Source: Multifurca ochricompacta
Taxonomy: Eukaryota; Basidiomycota; Agaricomycetes; Russulales; Russulaceae
Direction: 5' to 3'
Assembly: GCA_022496185.1 (NCBI GenBank)
Contig: WTXG01000307.1
Location: 1-39,602 of the forward strand
Length of the DNA: 39,602 nt
Below are positions 38,340 through 39,602 of this stretch, one piece after another (positions within the stretch are counted from its first letter, which is position 1; every line of letters begins with the position of its first letter). Position numbers and translations under genes: made by a program. Below the pieces are notes generated by a model. The model searched no databases. It was not told where the DNA came from and worked only from the letters and a program-made list of their open reading frames with translations.

Positions 38340-39602
38340 TAGTGATTGTCAAGGGGTTTCATACCCGCGTGGGTAAGCGCCGCGGGTTTTGCTGGGTACA
38401 GGTACAGGTATACGGCTCCCAACCCGTGGAAACCCGTACCCGCGCGGCAGGTTTGGCAGGTATAGGCACCGATTATGCATTGACAAGATCAGTAGAATTT
38501 CTGAGATAAAACACATCTGCAGCCACACAAATACAAGATCTCGTCTGATGTATGCTACAGGGTGGCGTTAAATATGTTCTAGTATTATCCTACAAAATAT
38601 CAAAGCAGATCAAGGGTGCGATGTAAAATAAAATCCTTATCAGTGATCCACTTTCTTGAAAACCATGATACATCTGTTTTATTAACGTGCGACCAATTCT
38701 GCCGGTCTGGCACTATCTAAAATACACTCTAGACTAATATAGACTATTCTATAATCTAATTATCAAATTACTTTATTGAAACAAGGCCCGCGTGTGTCTA
38801 CAAGCTGCATGGGGCAGCGACTACATTGCATCGCATGGTGGTCTGACCTCCTTCCTATTAAGGAAGGTTGACTTAAACGCGCAGAAATGTGCATCCAGGG
38901 ACTAGGACAGTTGCGCTTGTATGAAATGAAACCAGAATAATAAAATAATAATGTAAATAAAGGATCCATTTAATCTTCTGAACATAAACCAACAATTTTT
39001 GAGGAATCTTGAGTAGCCATAAATGAATGCGTTGTGTCCAAGTGCTTATCTCCTTGACCGGGATGGCCCAGGCCACTTACCCGAAATGCGCAGAAATCCA
39101 AAGAACAGTTGCGCTCGTATAAAATTGAAACCAGAATAATAAAATAAAAATGGAATAATAAATTATCTTAATCTTATGAACATAAAATAGGAATCTTTGA
39201 GGGATCTTGAGTAGCCATAAATGAACGCGTTGTGTCCAAGTGCATATCTCCTTGACCAGGATCTCCCGGGCCGGATGTCTGAAATGCGCGATGCAAGTAA
39301 AGAACTTGCACGCGTTTCATTTTATGGGTAACCCAGGTATCAAAACAATTATCCAGGGGTTACCCCTACCAATTTCTATGTGTTCGTCAATTTTTTTGCA
39401 TTCTGTGTGGTTATCTGACAGGCTTTTCATCAATGTTCTATAACATCCTATCTAATCATCACTGTATACTGGATTTTAGTAGTGCTTGTATAAAATTGAA
39501 AGCAGAATAATAAAATAAAAATGGAACAATTAATTATCTTAATCTTCTGAACATAAAACAAGAGTCATTGAGGGATCTTAAGCAGCCGCAAATGAACGCG
39601 TT
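38340..39602. mobile_element. hAT-1c, runs off the window
   Basis: Left end TAGTGATTGTCAAGGGG, then the GGGTA-type subterminal array and the common interior. It is in the same orientation as hAT-1a, with intermediate CpG content. The right end is outside the window, so the TSD (left flank GAAGGGGG) is untested. Confidence 0.85.

Overview
The window is eukaryotic repeat DNA. I found no ordinary host gene. Everything recognisable is a transposable element or a fragment of one: chromodomain Ty3/gypsy and Ty1/copia retrotransposons, solo LTRs, Tc1/mariner transposase relics, non-autonomous hAT-type DNA elements with 8-bp target duplications (TSDs), and a tRNA-derived SINE-like repeat. Self-primed chromodomain gypsy elements, half-tRNA-primed copia elements and heavy CpG-to-TpG decay fit a filamentous fungus, most likely a repeat-rich basidiomycete (Agaricomycete). 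That assignment is inference.

Layout. 1-5.6 kb: a gypsy LTR (-), then gypsy-2 pol (+), split by an inverted pair of Tc1 transposase halves and by a copia-type solo LTR, ending at a PPT and 3' LTR. 5.6-7.3 kb: a partial solo LTR and a second Tc1 relic, also folded back on itself. 7.3-33.1 kb: the remains of one minus-strand element, gypsy-3 (5' LTR 32519-33087, upstream ORFs and gag 27.7-32.5 kb, RT/RNase H/IN at 7.3-16.7 kb). It has been inflated by a solo gypsy LTR, hAT-1a, a solo copia LTR that itself holds a full-length copia-1 (10469-15695), and gypsy-1 (16742-27676, +). Gypsy-1 in turn holds two solo LTRs, hAT-2 and hAT-3. 33.1-36.4 kb: copia-2 gag-protease (-), split by hAT-1b and a solo LTR. 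36.4-39.6 kb: another solo LTR, a SINE-like unit and further hAT-1 copies that run off the window.

TSDs were read directly at most insertions. Computationally removing an insertion plus one TSD restores the reading frame of the interrupted gene in at least six places, so the nesting order is well supported. Gypsy-1 is the most informative element. Its pol is one open frame for about 3.3 kb, broken only by TGA triplets at positions where related proteins carry Arg (CGA to TGA). After pol it carries an unusual Cys/His-rich third ORF in the place where env genes sit. Gypsy-1 and gypsy-3 both show self-priming signals with identical TATA-to-RNA-start spacing. Copia-1 is CpG-rich and has near-identical LTRs, so it is the youngest large insertion.
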